A DNA stretch of 64,000 nt from Cyanobacterium stanieri PCC 7202 (GTDB lineage Bacteria > Cyanobacteriota > Cyanobacteriia > Cyanobacteriales > Cyanobacteriaceae). The DNA lies in the NCBI GenBank assembly GCA_000317655.1, contig CP003940.1, positions 2,985,547 through 3,049,546 of the forward strand, in the 5' to 3' direction. Below the pieces are notes generated by a model. It ran no database searches and was not told where the DNA came from. It saw only the letters and a program-made list of their open reading frames with translations. Positions 63,763 to 64,000 of the stretch are shown piece by piece. A program made the translations under genes and the position numbers. Each line of letters begins with the position of its first letter. Positions within the stretch are counted from its first letter, which is position 1.

Positions 63763-64000
63763 ATGATAAACAGCAGTCTAACTATGGTAAATATTTTGGG
63801 GGCATTTTTACCCGGTATCACAGATGGTTTATTCTCGACTCAGGGAATTATGGTAATGCTTTTGGTGGCTTATGGTGGGGCTATGTGGATGTTTTTAACC
63901 AGCGCCCCTAAAGTGCATACTATCATGGTATCTGATTTAATTATTGCTCAAGAGTTTTACGAGGGTTTGTTAAATTTACCTGTGGCGGATGTGCCTTTGC
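63763..64000 (+). CDS. Glyoxalase-like domain protein, C-terminus outside window
   Basis: The frame starts at ATG 63763 and runs off the right edge after 79 codons. It has one hydrophobic N-terminal stretch (VNILGAFLPGITDGLFSTQGIMVMLLVAYGGAMWMFL region, about 9-45), then HTIMVSDLIIAQEFYEGLLN, the start of a glyoxalase/bleomycin-resistance beta-alpha unit (V.D...A..FYE..L). A membrane-anchored glyoxalase-fold protein is found in many cyanobacteria. An alternative start is the ATG at 63784. Confidence 0.65.
   Translation, partial: MINSSLTMVNILGAFLPGITDGLFSTQGIMVMLLVAYGGAMWMFLTSAPKVHTIMVSDLIIAQEFYEGLLNLPVADVPL

Overview
The window is chromosomal DNA of a low-GC unicellular cyanobacterium. Direct signs are the frequent HIP1 octamer GCGATCGC, psbN, the ferredoxin-thioredoxin reductase catalytic chain, an SLH/OprB-type porin, and small cyanobacterial families (DUF3285, DUF2499, PCP_red). 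The AT-rich intergenic DNA and gene content suit the Cyanobacterium/Geminocystis group, but that placement is inference. No rRNA, phage or intact insertion sequence was seen.

Layout. 1-9.4 kb: caspase-like fragment, DUF3285, porin, glycosyltransferase, mnmA, a PotD-like lipoprotein, cobT, a pentapeptide protein and a 51-aa PCP_red protein. 9.5-17.4 kb: pgi, an acetyltransferase, accC, a DUF4214 secreted protein and a MazG/acyl-CoA dehydrogenase fusion. 17.5-23 kb: phosphate uptake locus (sphX divergent from pstS-pstC-pstA-pstB) with a Pho box before pstS. 23-38.4 kb: ctp protease, MEKHLA protein, two VapBC-like modules, acyltransferase, surE, acyl-ACP synthetase, cobA, a large GGDEF/EAL sensor, miaB and msrB-msrA. 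38.5-44 kb: a giant TamB-like protein. 44.3-55.8 kb: tRNA-Phe and a complete type I-B (MYXAN variant) CRISPR-Cas locus. 55.8-64 kb: rbgA, tRNA-Ser, psbN, ftrC, trpB, a persulfide dioxygenase/rhodanese/TauE cluster, a sigma-like protein and a truncated glyoxalase-like gene.

The CRISPR-Cas locus is the most interesting region. A 7-repeat array, its leader, cas2 and a cas4-cas1 fusion run leftward. A WYL regulator, cas6, cas3, cmx8 (cas8b), devR (cas7) and cas5 run rightward. The divergent promoter region has ACTAGGAA operator-like sites. cmx8 carries an internal Shine-Dalgarno and ATG that would yield a 129-aa Cas11 small subunit. Between cmx8 and devR lie three tandem 77-bp units, and before cas6 a further single copy, whose core resembles a degenerate CRISPR repeat with a compensated hairpin. 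Allowing the same 8-nt handle as the real repeats, the first two tandem units would give guides starting ATAATTGGT, which matches the start of cas6 next to a TTT flank. This is a candidate built-in autoregulatory crRNA-like array (CreR/CreA-like); it is a hypothesis.

Other features worth attention: a family of small elements with about 19-bp terminal inverted repeats (six copies here), and a vapBC module bracketed by a 45-bp duplication of the 3' end of the acyl-ACP synthetase gene.
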